Below, in pieces: positions 43,904-52,581 of a DNA stretch of 64,000 bases. Each line of letters starts with the position of its first letter. The stretch's first letter is position 1. The DNA comes from Fulvivirga ligni. Its GTDB lineage: Bacteria > Bacteroidota > Bacteroidia > Cytophagales > Cyclobacteriaceae. The stretch covers positions 5,783,501-5,847,500 of the forward strand of contig NZ_CP089979.1 in NCBI RefSeq assembly GCF_021389935.1, written 5' to 3'. Position numbers and translations under genes: made by a program. The notes under the pieces were generated by a model. That model saw only the letters and a list, made by a program, of their open reading frames with translations. It did not search any database and was not told the origin of the DNA.

Positions 43904-44394
43904 TCTTTGTATTTAGCTTGAATATCATCTGGCACTTTACAGTTTTGCCAATTTCTAGTGTCTGTTATCACAAAAATTTTCCAGCCCTTTTCTGACTTAA
44001 ATAAATGAAAAGCGTCTACGCCACAATGGCTAAATTTATTCCCGGCGTAAAAGGCATATTTAGTCCATACTTGAGCCAAAGGGCCATCTATTCTTACTTC
44101 GGCACCCCAAATCTCTTCGTTGTAATCTACATCATGTGGTGTGCCTACGGCAGATAAAAACTCATCCAAATTACCTTTAGACAACACAGGTTTTCCATTT
44201 CTATCTGTAAAAGCAGTGTACATACGCGCAGTATCCACAAAAGCTGAGTGCACCATAGCACTATCGGCTTCTTTCATGCCTGTGAATAGTGCATCTATAA
44301 CTTTTAATACTTCCTGCTCCTCTGCCGCTTTATCCTGACTATAGCTACTAGCAAAACACAGACTTGCTAATAATATTAAGATGATCTTTTTCAT
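43900..44394 (-). CDS. Exported NTF2-like (SnoaL/DUF4440-type) protein
   Basis: 164 residues with a signal peptide (about 1-19). A cystatin/NTF2-like cone fold is suggested by EEQEVLKVIDALFTGMKEAD, then HSAFVDTARMYTAF and the C-terminal EKGWKIFVITDTRNW strand. Such proteins bind small ligands or act as isomerases. No catalytic residues are conserved enough to name a reaction. It is translationally coupled to the histidine phosphatase gene (ATGA). Confidence 0.75.
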   Translation of the reverse strand: MKKIILILLASLCFASSYSQDKAAEEQEVLKVIDALFTGMKEADSAMVHSAFVDTARMYTAFTDRNGKPVLSKGNLDEFLSAVGTPHDVDYNEEIWGAEVRIDGPLAQVWTKYAFYAGNKFSHCGVDAFHLFKSEKGWKIFVITDTRNWQNCKVPDDIQAKYKE

Positions 44395-44509
44395 ATTATG
44401 AAATTACAATATGCTTTTAACTTATTGAATTTGAATTACACAAGAGGTAAAGTGGCGCTGTTGGAATGTGAATTATAATGTTAACTTTACTTTGCTAAAC
44501 CTTAATTCC

Positions 44510-45667
44510 ATGTTACGTATTTCCGGCTTTATTTTAATCATTCTATCCTTCTTTTCTACATGGGCTCACGGCCAATATCTTGACAGCCTTGAATTAGAAC
44601 TTAAAGATGCGAAGGGAAAAGACAGAGTAAATGTACTCAATGAACTATTCATAGTTCACAACCAGCTCAACCCTGAACAAGCATTGGAATACGCCACTTC
44701 TGCATTAGAGCTAGCTACCGAAATTGATTACCCGAAAGGAAAAGCCGCTGCTTTAAATAACTTAGGTATAATCTACAAAAACCAAGGTGTCTATGCGCGT
44801 GCGGTAGAATTTTACATTGAGTCATTACGCATAAGCGATGAGATTAATGACCAAAAGGCGGAAGCTTCTACCATGAATAACTTGGGTACCGTTTATTCTT
44901 TAAGAGGAGATTACGATAAGGCCCTTATCTATTTCGTAGAATCTTATGAAATTTTCAAAACGCTTGGTGATGAGAAAAGGTTAGTGGGAGCACTTAACAA
45001 CATAGGTAATGCCTATAATGACAACGGTAAAGAACAGCAAGCCCTGGAGTATTTCAACAAGGCCATTGTATTATCAGATAGATTAGGGCTTAGTTTCACT
45101 ACATCAAACCCGCTGAATAACATTGGTAATATCTATTTCTACAATAAGGACTATGACCAAGCTATATCATATTATGAAAAATCTCTGGCCGTTGAAGTGA
45201 AGGGGAAAAATCTGCTAGGCCAGGCTCAGGCATTAAGCAATATAGCATCTACACAACTGGCCCAAGGTCAACTTGCAAAGGCCGAGAATACCTTTTTAGA
45301 ATCAGAAAAGTTAGCTGATTCCATCAGTGCCTACCCCATCCTTGAGCTCATTTATGAAGGTTTGTCAAAAGTTTATGCTGCTCAGAATAAATTTGAAATG
45401 GCTTACAAAACACGTCTTAATTATGATAAGATTAAGGACATCCTATACACCGAAGAAAGCAGCAAAAAACTAGCTCAGTTAGAGGTGGCCATTGAACTGC
45501 AGCAAAAAGAAAAACAACTAGAAGTACTGCGCCAGCAAGATGCCATCAACTCATTGCAGATAAAAAACAGCAGAATCGTTATTCTACTCAGTGTAATGGG
45601 CGTTATTATACTACTTGGTGGAGTTATTGTATTTATGAAACTCAGAAAAGCGAAAGTACAGATATGA
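44510..45667 (+). CDS. TPR-repeat protein with a single membrane helix
   Basis: 385 residues from the ATG at 44510 (MLRISGFILIIL), preceding a signal peptide (about 1-22). About seven TPR units follow (AAALNNLGIIYKNQGVYARA and similar). Then comes a coiled coil (ELQQKEKQLEVLRQQD), one membrane helix (IVILLSVMGVIILLGG) and a short basic tail (KLRKAKVQI). This is the sensor half of Bacteroidota TPR kinases without any kinase or DNA-binding domain. It overlaps the HD-domain gene by 4 bases. Function unknown. Confidence 0.88.
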   Translation: MLRISGFILIILSFFSTWAHGQYLDSLELELKDAKGKDRVNVLNELFIVHNQLNPEQALEYATSALELATEIDYPKGKAAALNNLGIIYKNQGVYARAVEFYIESLRISDEINDQKAEASTMNNLGTVYSLRGDYDKALIYFVESYEIFKTLGDEKRLVGALNNIGNAYNDNGKEQQALEYFNKAIVLSDRLGLSFTTSNPLNNIGNIYFYNKDYDQAISYYEKSLAVEVKGKNLLGQAQALSNIASTQLAQGQLAKAENTFLESEKLADSISAYPILELIYEGLSKVYAAQNKFEMAYKTRLNYDKIKDILYTEESSKKLAQLEVAIELQQKEKQLEVLRQQDAINSLQIKNSRIVILLSVMGVIILLGGVIVFMKLRKAKVQI

Positions 45668-46206
45668 CCATAGAAGAAGCTCAATCTATATTAACCGACC
45701 TTACGAAAGGTGAAAGTTTGCTTAGACATGCGCGGAGTGTAGAAATAGTGATGCGAGCCTACGCACAGAAGTTAGGTGAAGATGAAGAAGAATGGGCTGT
45801 AACAGGTCTCCTACATGACGCTGACTATGAAAAACACCCTGAAGAACATCCGAATGTAATAGTAAATCAGTTGAATGAAATGGGGGAAACGAAGATTGCA
45901 CATGCTATCTCTGCTCACTACACCAAATGGGGTGTATCCTATACTAACACACTGGACAAAGCTTTACTTGCTTGTGATGAACTTACAGGGTTTATCATTG
46001 CCTGCTGCCAGGTAAGGCCCGAAGGTATTAACACACTGAATTCCAAGTCTGTGATTAAGAAGCTGAAGCAAAAAAGCTTTGCCGCAAAAGTAGAACGAGA
46101 TGAAGTGCAGGCCGGAGCTGACATGCTCGACGTACCCATGAAAGAACACATAGATTTTATTATAGAAGCTTTAAAGCCTCACAAAGAAGAGCTCAAGATA
46201 GGTTGA
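45664..46206 (+). CDS. HD-domain phosphohydrolase-like protein
   Basis: 180 residues. The metal site is built from LLRHARSVEIVM (H22) and GLLHDADYEKHPEEHP (H51, D52), followed by AHAISAHYTKWGV. This is the HDIG/HD family of metal-dependent phosphohydrolases. It is probably cytosolic. Its start is nested in the stop of the TPR protein gene (ATGA), so the pair may work together. Substrate unknown. Confidence 0.88.
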   Translation: MTIEEAQSILTDLTKGESLLRHARSVEIVMRAYAQKLGEDEEEWAVTGLLHDADYEKHPEEHPNVIVNQLNEMGETKIAHAISAHYTKWGVSYTNTLDKALLACDELTGFIIACCQVRPEGINTLNSKSVIKKLKQKSFAAKVERDEVQAGADMLDVPMKEHIDFIIEALKPHKEELKIG

Positions 46207-46221
46207 TAATTAACCTATCTT
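46195..46221. terminator. Bidirectional hairpin over two convergent stop codons
   Basis: AAGATAGGTT (46195-46204) and AACCTATCTT (46212-46221) form a perfect 10-base stem with a 7-base loop. Its arms include the ends of both the HD gene (stop 46204-46206) and the ArsC-like gene (stop 46210). A T-rich run follows on the plus strand. Confidence 0.7.
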
Positions 46222-46560
46222 TTCTTTCACAGCTGCCACATTCTTTTTGGAGTTACCTATAAATATTTCTCCATCAATTATGAATACTGGTCTTTTCAGA
46301 AATGTATATTCTTCTAAAATATAAGCTTTGTAATCCTCTTCGGTTAGCTGCTTTTCTTTCAGCCCCAGCTCCTTATACTTTCTAGCCACTCTGCTAAAAA
46401 GGTCCTCATAGCTGCCTGCCAAAGCTTTCATATCTTCTATTTGCTTTTCAGTAATTTTCTCAGTTTTAATGTCTTGATACTCAAACTCATCACCTATTTC
46501 AAGCTCCTTAATGATCCTTTTGCAAGTGTCGCAGGTAGATAAATAATATACTTTTTTCAT
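46210..46560 (-). CDS. ArsC/Spx-family thioredoxin-fold protein
   Basis: 116 residues. The CxxC-like active site is STCDTCKRI (C10 and C13) and the downstream block KRPVFIIDGEIFIGNSKKN includes the RP motif of ArsC/Spx/YffB proteins. Arsenate reductases need further cysteines that are not obvious here. It may act in glutathione-like or thiol redox chemistry. Monocistronic, convergent with the HD-domain gene. Confidence 0.85.
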   Translation of the reverse strand: MKKVYYLSTCDTCKRIIKELEIGDEFEYQDIKTEKITEKQIEDMKALAGSYEDLFSRVARKYKELGLKEKQLTEEDYKAYILEEYTFLKRPVFIIDGEIFIGNSKKNVAAVKEKIG

Positions 46561-46657
46561 TTTTATTTATTAGCTTTTCGCATCAAAGCTAAGGCATCTG
46601 ATTATCAAGCCAAATAGTTATTTGGTTTTAATCAAAGCTATAATTATTTTTAGCCTA

Positions 46658-47281
46658 ATGAGTAAAGTAATATCCTTTGTAAGCAGAAAAGGGGGGACAG
46701 GTAAAACCACCAACGCTATTAACTTAGCCACAATGCTCCATAATCTTGGGCATAACGTAGCCTTAATAGAAACTGACACTAACTATACCCTTAGTACTTT
46801 AAGGAAAATGGAGGTGTATAAATCTGGCGCTAATGGCAAGTCTCTTTTTGAGATCATGGGGTCTAAAGACGAAGAAATTGCCGAAGAAATAAAAAACCTT
46901 AAAGCAGAAAAAGGGTATAACTATATTATAGTAGACAGTGCAGGTAAGCCCACAGACGAAGGCATAAAGAAGTTATGTCTGGAAAGCGATGCTGTGATAG
47001 TACCCACCAGCTTAACTCAAAACGATTTACTGGTTACTTACCAAACTGTTACCGATTTATCTCCTGCAAAAGAGCTTAATCAGAACCTTAAAATTCTGAT
47101 TCTCCCCAACAGGATTCACAGTATGACTAAGAGTAAAACCATTCAGGAAGCCATGAGCAACCTGGATGCTAAAATCTTAGACGTAGCAGTACCACAAAAG
47201 AACCTTTATGTGAATTTCAGCACCATTTTAGCTGAAAAAGAATACATGAACATCACCCAGGCAATTATTAAAGAATTGTAA
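46658..47281 (+). CDS. ParA-family P-loop ATPase
   Basis: 207 residues from the ATG at 46658 (MSKVISFVSRKGGTGKTTN); an upstream start adds non-conserved sequence. The deviant Walker A motif KGGTGKTT is at 11-18 and the Walker B-like segment YIIVDSAGKPTDE follows. The protein is short for a chromosomal ParA/Soj (about 250 residues) and resembles orphan ParA/MinD-like ATPases of Bacteroidota. It is followed after 2 bases by a small frameshifted gene instead of parB. Confidence 0.88.
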   Translation: MSKVISFVSRKGGTGKTTNAINLATMLHNLGHNVALIETDTNYTLSTLRKMEVYKSGANGKSLFEIMGSKDEEIAEEIKNLKAEKGYNYIIVDSAGKPTDEGIKKLCLESDAVIVPTSLTQNDLLVTYQTVTDLSPAKELNQNLKILILPNRIHSMTKSKTIQEAMSNLDAKILDVAVPQKNLYVNFSTILAEKEYMNITQAIIKEL

Positions 47282-47283
47282 CC

Positions 47284-47629
47284 ATGGCTAAAAGAAAAAA
47301 CCCTCTTTCCGACCTAGACGCCTTTCTTAAACAAGAAGCCTCATCTCTGGTTACTCCAGAAGGCTTAAAAAAAAGATCAACCTACCGCTAGCACTGAAAC
47401 GCAGGAAGCCCCTACTAAAGAAAAGCTCGTAGAGCTTTTAGTAGCTCTTGGCGAATCTGAAGGTGCTAATTTTTCAGACACACTCTACTATATAATTAGA
47501 GAAACATTAGATACCCTAGGCACTCATTCTTCCGAAGATAAAATGCTTTTAAACACCGTTTTATACCTTAAGAATAAGCCTAACTGGAAAGTAAGTCTGG
47601 AAGATTATTGGAGCAAACAAAAACACTAA
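47284..47629 (+). pseudogene. Small parA-linked gene with a frameshift at an A8 tract
   Basis: An ATG at 47284 opens MAKRKNPLSDLDAFLKQEAS and stops at 47391 after 35 codons. After the run of eight A residues (47367-47374) the +1 frame stays open from 47375 to the TAA at 47627-47629 (ASTETQEAPTKEKLVELLV and KPNWKVSLEDYWSKQKH). Removing one A would join both parts into a protein of about 114 residues. The gene lies 2 bases after parA, where a partition partner usually sits. It may be a real mutation, a sequencing error at a homopolymer, or slippage at the A8 tract. No known domain is recognised. Confidence 0.65.
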
Positions 47630-47671
47630 TAATCAATATTAAAATATAGCCTTTCTCTTACTTGAAAACCC

Positions 47672-47679
47672 TAGTTTTG
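47672..47679 (+). promoter_or_regulatory. Probable -7 element for cystathionine gamma-synthase
   Basis: TAGTTTTG matches TAnnTTTG exactly, 34 bases before the ATG at 47713. The nearest TTTG-like element upstream is poorly spaced, so the promoter call is moderate. Confidence 0.4.
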
Positions 47680-47712
47680 TAAACGTTTTTTATCAAATCT
47701 GATATTACGCTT

Positions 47713-48852
47713 ATGAAATTTGGAACCAAAGCAATACATGCAGGCGTAGAGCCTGATCCTTCTACAGGTGCTATTATGACACCTATTTTCCAGACTTCCA
47801 CCTATGTGCAAGCATCACCTGGAGATCATAAAGGATACGAATATTCCAGAACCCAAAACCCTACCAGAGATGCGCTTCAAAAAAGCATTGCTGCACTAGA
47901 AAATGGACAGCACGGCCTTTGTTTTTCATCAGGTTTAGCTGCTATTGATGCGGTTATTAAACTTCTAAACCCTGGAGATGAAGTAATAGCAGCCAATGAC
48001 CTTTATGGTGGCACTTACCGACTATTCACTAAAGTTTTCGCTAAGTATAAAATCAAATTCCACTTTGTAAGTATGGAAAAAGCTGATTCTATTGAAGAAT
48101 TAGTGAACGAAAACACCAAACTCATCTGGGTAGAGACACCTACTAACCCTATGATGAACATCATAGATATTGAAGCCGTAGCTGCTTTAGCTAAGAAAAA
48201 GAACTTGCTATTAGCAGTTGACAACACATTTGCTACTCCTTATTTACAAAATCCACTAGACCTGGGTGCTGACATAGTTATGCACTCTGTAACCAAATAT
48301 TTAGGTGGTCACTCAGACGTGGTTATGGGAGCTTTAGTGGTAAATGATGATAAGCTCAACCAGGATCTTTCCTTTATTCAAAACAGCTGTGGTGCCACTC
48401 CCGGACCGCAAGACAGCTTCTTGGTACTGAGAGGTATAAAAACTTTACATATAAGAATGCAGCGTCACTGCGAGAACGGCAAACAAGTTGCGGAATTCCT
48501 GAAAGATCACCCGAAAGTAGAAAATGTTTATTGGCCAGGGTTTGAATCTCACCCTAATCATGAGATTGCAAAAAAACAGATGAAAGACTTCGGAGGTATG
48601 ATCTCTTTTACACTAAAAGGAGATAATAAAGCTGAAGCCTTCAGAATTATGGAAAGCTTTAGATTCTTTTCTTTAGCAGAATCACTTGGTGGGGTAGAAT
48701 CAATGGTAAATCACCCTGCTACCATGACACATGCCAGCATACCAAGAGAGGAGCGACTTAAAATAGGCTTACTAGACTCTTTAATAAGATTAAGTGTAGG
48801 AATAGAAGAGGTTGAAGATCTAATAGCTGATTTAAAAGCAGCTTTAGCCTAA
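47713..48852 (+). CDS. Cystathionine gamma-synthase/lyase family PLP enzyme
   Basis: 379 residues, fold type I Cys/Met-metabolism enzyme. The PLP lysine is K195 in HSVTKYLGGHSD; YEYSRTQNPTRDALQ and GLCFSSGLAAID are the family blocks. The enzyme either makes cystathionine from an activated homoserine and cysteine or splits it; sequence alone does not decide. Its stop overlaps the convergent histidine kinase gene by 9 bases. Cytosolic. Confidence 0.93.
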   Translation: MKFGTKAIHAGVEPDPSTGAIMTPIFQTSTYVQASPGDHKGYEYSRTQNPTRDALQKSIAALENGQHGLCFSSGLAAIDAVIKLLNPGDEVIAANDLYGGTYRLFTKVFAKYKIKFHFVSMEKADSIEELVNENTKLIWVETPTNPMMNIIDIEAVAALAKKKNLLLAVDNTFATPYLQNPLDLGADIVMHSVTKYLGGHSDVVMGALVVNDDKLNQDLSFIQNSCGATPGPQDSFLVLRGIKTLHIRMQRHCENGKQVAEFLKDHPKVENVYWPGFESHPNHEIAKKQMKDFGGMISFTLKGDNKAEAFRIMESFRFFSLAESLGGVESMVNHPATMTHASIPREERLKIGLLDSLIRLSVGIEEVEDLIADLKAALA

Positions 48853-50958
48853 GCTTTGATTTCCTTTAATTGAAGAAAGGGCAGTGGGAAATTTCAGAAC
48901 GAACTCACTGCCTTTTCCATATTCTGAAATGAGTATTATCTCACCTCCTAATTTGTCAACCAGGTTTTTAACTATCGCTAAACCTAAGCCATTAGAACTT
49001 TCTCCTGCGGTAGGCCTTGCACTAAGCTTAGTAAATTTCTTATACAAATTCTTTTTGTCGCTTTCGCTAAAACCCTGACCAAAGTCTTTTACTGATATCA
49101 CGAAGAAATCTGCATCTCTGGCTGCACTCAAGATTACCTTTGTATTAGAAATTGAGAATTTAATGGCATTGGATAGCAGATTATCCAATATTCTGGATAG
49201 ATAAAGTCTTCCTGAGCGAACTTCAATTTCCTCTTCTGGCAAATGTACTTGAAGTGATACATTTTTGGTCTCGGCATCAGCCACAAAGCCATGATACTTT
49301 TCAGTGAGCAACTCGTTAATATTCACCAGCTTCACCTCATCCAGATCTCTATCATCTTCAAAAGCATTGATTTCTAATAGATCTTTAATCAGGTCTAAAC
49401 CAGATTTGGCTACCTCCAACTGCATCTTAAGCAATGACTGCTGCTCCTCATTCAGTTCAGTACGTCCTAAAACCTGAGCCAACCCCTGGATTCTCGCAAA
49501 AGGTGATTTCAAATCATGCGCCACCACGTTAATCAGGGTGTCCTTCTCATTGTTTAAAGTGAGCAAATTCTTATTCTGATCTCTTAGCTGATCGTTCTGA
49601 TGATTTATTTTTTCATTCTGGCTTTCAATTTCATTTTGCTGCTGCACAATCTCCTTATTCTTCTGCTCCAGACTTTCATTAATAGCTCTCCTCTTCTTAC
49701 CTGTTAACCATAAAATAATGATTAGAAAAAGCGCAGTAGCAATCACAGCCACTAGCACTATATTAGCCAGTCTTTGTCGATCAATTAAGGCCTGGTCCCG
49801 GGCTTGTAGTGTTTTCAAAAGCTCATTTTCTTTTTCCCTTTTCTCCAGCTCTAATCGAGCTTCCATTCTCTCTATGTTACGCGCCATAGCGGCATCGTTT
49901 AGCTTACCATTGAGCGCATGATATTTTTTAAAATTATCGAGAGCGCATCCATCATCATCTCTGTTTTTACAGATAAGAGCAAGGTACTCGTAGATTTCAG
50001 CATTCACAGCCAAATCGCTGGAGTCAACCACTATTTCTCTTAAAACTTTTTCAGCTTCTGAATATGCTGATCTTTTATACAAAATCTTAGCCATCAAGAG
50101 TCGAACCCTCACCTTAAGATTCTCATTTCCAGACATTTCTGATGTTCTTAAGGCCTTATTAGCGTAGGTGTGGCTACTGTCATATTTCCCTTGCACAAAG
50201 TAAAGATCAGCAATACCTAATTCTATACCGGCTGAACTAATGGCATCACCCAACAACTCTGATTTGCTTAACGCTTCAAAATAGTAATCATGAGACTCCT
50301 GATAATCACCCATCTGCTGATTAATCTCCGCCATCTCTTTCAATATGGATATTTGACCTGTCAGATTTCCGAATTCCCTCCGAATAGCCAATGTTAGAGA
50401 AGACATCTCTAAAGCTTTCGTGTAATTCTCATGCTGTTCATACAGCTCTGCCAGACTTTTATAACTGTATCCTAATCCCTGCCTGTCCCCTAACTCTTCA
50501 AATATTTTCTTAGCACGATGGTAATAATCATAGGACTTTAAAAAATCTCCCTGAGTCATGAACAAACGCCCAAGGTTATTTAAGGCATGGGCGTATTGAG
50601 ATGAGTCTCCATAATTTAAACCTTCCTCTGCGGCAAGTGTATAGAAATCAAACGCTTTTATTTGATCCCCTTTATAGTAATAGGCTACTCCTTGATAGTT
50701 ATAGGCTTTTGAGAAATTATTGAGGGCAGTTTTGGGCTGAGAAGATATTATTTCAATGGCCTTGTCTGTATAGAAAAGTGTGCTGTCAGGAAAAGACTTC
50801 CGGTATTCCCAGGCCAACTCATTATAAACATCAACCTTCTGCTCATCTTCAGATGCTGATTTAATTAATGAGGTTAAACTATCAATGCTGCCCAGGTTCT
50901 GAGCGTGACTTAAGGCTGATACGAATAAAAGAACAAATAAAACTAATACCTTTTTCAT
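48844..50958 (-). CDS. TPR-containing membrane sensor histidine kinase
   Basis: 704 residues. Signal peptide (1-19), about eight TPR-like units (about 45-350), a membrane helix (399-420), then a coiled coil (425-470). The HisKA dimerisation domain has the phospho-acceptor H481 in VVAHDLKSPFARIQG. The HATPase domain follows, with the N box near LDNLLSNAIKFS and a G box VKDFGQGFSESD. No response-regulator gene is adjacent, so it is an orphan kinase. The periplasmic TPR part probably senses an unknown partner. Confidence 0.94.
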   Translation of the reverse strand: MKKVLVLFVLLFVSALSHAQNLGSIDSLTSLIKSASEDEQKVDVYNELAWEYRKSFPDSTLFYTDKAIEIISSQPKTALNNFSKAYNYQGVAYYYKGDQIKAFDFYTLAAEEGLNYGDSSQYAHALNNLGRLFMTQGDFLKSYDYYHRAKKIFEELGDRQGLGYSYKSLAELYEQHENYTKALEMSSLTLAIRREFGNLTGQISILKEMAEINQQMGDYQESHDYYFEALSKSELLGDAISSAGIELGIADLYFVQGKYDSSHTYANKALRTSEMSGNENLKVRVRLLMAKILYKRSAYSEAEKVLREIVVDSSDLAVNAEIYEYLALICKNRDDDGCALDNFKKYHALNGKLNDAAMARNIERMEARLELEKREKENELLKTLQARDQALIDRQRLANIVLVAVIATALFLIIILWLTGKKRRAINESLEQKNKEIVQQQNEIESQNEKINHQNDQLRDQNKNLLTLNNEKDTLINVVAHDLKSPFARIQGLAQVLGRTELNEEQQSLLKMQLEVAKSGLDLIKDLLEINAFEDDRDLDEVKLVNINELLTEKYHGFVADAETKNVSLQVHLPEEEIEVRSGRLYLSRILDNLLSNAIKFSISNTKVILSAARDADFFVISVKDFGQGFSESDKKNLYKKFTKLSARPTAGESSNGLGLAIVKNLVDKLGGEIILISEYGKGSEFVLKFPTALSSIKGNQSLG

Positions 50959-51188
50959 CTGATTTTAAAACTTCTGAGCCACCTATCTCTCCGCCATACA
51001 AAAGTATCTAATATGATAATAATATCCCTTAAAATACGGCATTGATTTAAGCCCTATGACTTAAATCACATAAAATATAGCATCACAAATATTGAAATTA
51101 ACTTATTGATTTACAATTAATTACAATTTATTTTCCGAGTTTGGCACCATCCTTGATTAATGCCTATCGTAATCAAACAGTAAATGCC

Positions 51189-51965
51189 ATGAAAAAATTA
51201 TTACTTATAGCTGTGTTCATGATAGGAATTTCATTGCATAGTCAAGCTCAGACTTTTATAGCCTCTTTTGGCGTATCTCATAGTTGGGGAGTACCTCATA
51301 GAGTTTCATCACTAGTTTTTGATCATTACCATGGTTATGAGTGGGTACACACTAAGCGTCAATACGTTCATGGACAATTATTCTTTGATGTAATACTACA
51401 ACAGAACGATTTCTTTGTAGAACTAAGACTTGATAACTATGGTCATGTAGTAAGAAGAGAATACGTTGATTATTACCCACTGCATGATCATATCTGCGGT
51501 AGCTACTGCGGATTCTACAGCAATTATTACAATAGCCATTATAATAACTGTCATGCACACCATCACCATGGCCATAATCATGTGATTTATAGTAGACCTG
51601 CTACAAGAGTAGTTTACAGACAACCGAGAACAAGAGTAGTATATAGAAATCCTGCACCTCAAGGTAGAGCTAGAGTAGAATCAAGACCTGCACCTAGAAG
51701 CCAGACGAGAGCTCGTACAAGTACTCCTGAAAGAAGAGGAAGAAACTATGATAGAAGTAAATATGAAAACCATCATAGCAACAGCTCAGGAAGAAACAGT
51801 TCTGGTAGAACTAGCACAGTAAGTAGAGGTTCTTCATCTCACGGTAGCAGCTCTGGTAGGACATCCACTTCCAGAGGCGATAGTCACAGAGGCGGATCTG
51901 ATAGATCATCTGGTAGCCGATCATCTAATAGAGGATCAGAAAGATCTTCCAGAAGAGGAAATTAA
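51189..51965 (+). CDS. Exported His-rich and Arg/Ser-rich low-complexity protein
   Basis: 258 residues from the ATG at 51189; the upstream codons lie before a good signal peptide (about 1-20, ending HSQAQ). Residues about 95-135 hold cysteines and histidines (ICGSYCGFYSNYYNSHY then CHAHHHHGHNH), a likely metal-binding cluster. From about 135 to the end the protein is rich in R, S and G (SSHGSSSGRTSTSRGDSHR), strongly basic and probably disordered. Known Bacteroidota homologues have no assigned role. It may bind metals, nucleic acids or acidic surface polymers. Confidence 0.7.
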   Translation: MKKLLLIAVFMIGISLHSQAQTFIASFGVSHSWGVPHRVSSLVFDHYHGYEWVHTKRQYVHGQLFFDVILQQNDFFVELRLDNYGHVVRREYVDYYPLHDHICGSYCGFYSNYYNSHYNNCHAHHHHGHNHVIYSRPATRVVYRQPRTRVVYRNPAPQGRARVESRPAPRSQTRARTSTPERRGRNYDRSKYENHHSNSSGRNSSGRTSTVSRGSSSHGSSSGRTSTSRGDSHRGGSDRSSGSRSSNRGSERSSRRGN

Positions 51966-51967
51966 AG

Positions 51968-52000
51968 AATAAGGGCTGATGAAATTCATCAGCCCTTATT
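51968..52000. terminator. Bidirectional rho-independent terminator
   Basis: A perfect 16-base stem (51968-51983 with 51985-52000) with almost no loop, T-rich on both sides. It separates the plus-strand His-rich gene from the minus-strand lipoprotein gene. Confidence 0.88.
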
Positions 52001-52001
52001 T

Positions 52002-52481
52002 TTATCTTGTGGTTTTCGTATAGGTAAATGTTTTACCTTCCCTTTCTAAAACCAACTCATTTGAGGTTATACTTGCAATATGATTCTCATTGACCTCAGT
52101 TCTATGATCCACAACTGTACCTAAATCCAGATCGGTCAACAGTATCCCATGATCCCCTGGAGGTTCTGAAGTTAATATTAATTCACCATCATTCAGATCA
52201 TATAAAATAGTTACAGAGGAGTAAGTAATCTCATCATTTTCAAGCATCCAGTGCCCACTAAGCTGAGATGACAATAATTCATAAGGATTATACTCCAAAG
52301 GAATTTGGAGATTAAGCACAAAAGTACGGTCTCTACTGAAGATGAGTTCTTCACTTCTGGAGCCACTATTAAGCACCCACTTGCCGTTCATAAGTATATC
52401 TACTTCGGCATTGTCGTCATCGCCACATCCTATAACCATAAGCAGGCAAAGACTTGTCAAGATTAGTAATTTGGTTTTCAT
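52002..52481 (-). CDS. Predicted lipoprotein, lipocalin-like
   Basis: 159 residues with an SPII signal (LLMVIGC, cysteine at about 19) followed by GDDDNAEVD. The beta-strand pattern with WVLNSG, FVLNLQIPL and GHWMLENDEITYSS suggests a lipocalin-like fold. No specific domain is recognised. It shares a terminator with the upstream convergent gene. Confidence 0.7.
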   Translation of the reverse strand: MKTKLLILTSLCLLMVIGCGDDDNAEVDILMNGKWVLNSGSRSEELIFSRDRTFVLNLQIPLEYNPYELLSSQLSGHWMLENDEITYSSVTILYDLNDGELILTSEPPGDHGILLTDLDLGTVVDHRTEVNENHIASITSNELVLEREGKTFTYTKTTR

Positions 52482-52581
52482 AGCTTCTTACAAGCCATTC
52501 AGTCAATTATAGAAGTAATATTACGATAATTATTTCGTATAATATTTACATTTATAATAAATAAATTTACACTGAGATTTA

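Noticed and set aside
47284..47391. A genuine stand-alone 35-residue protein after parA
   Set aside because: The sense of the sequence continues in the next frame to 47629, so the short frame is more simply the first part of a frameshifted gene.
48836..48860. Hairpin terminator between cystathionine gamma-synthase and the histidine kinase
   Set aside because: Only a 5-6 base imperfect stem with no T tract was found.
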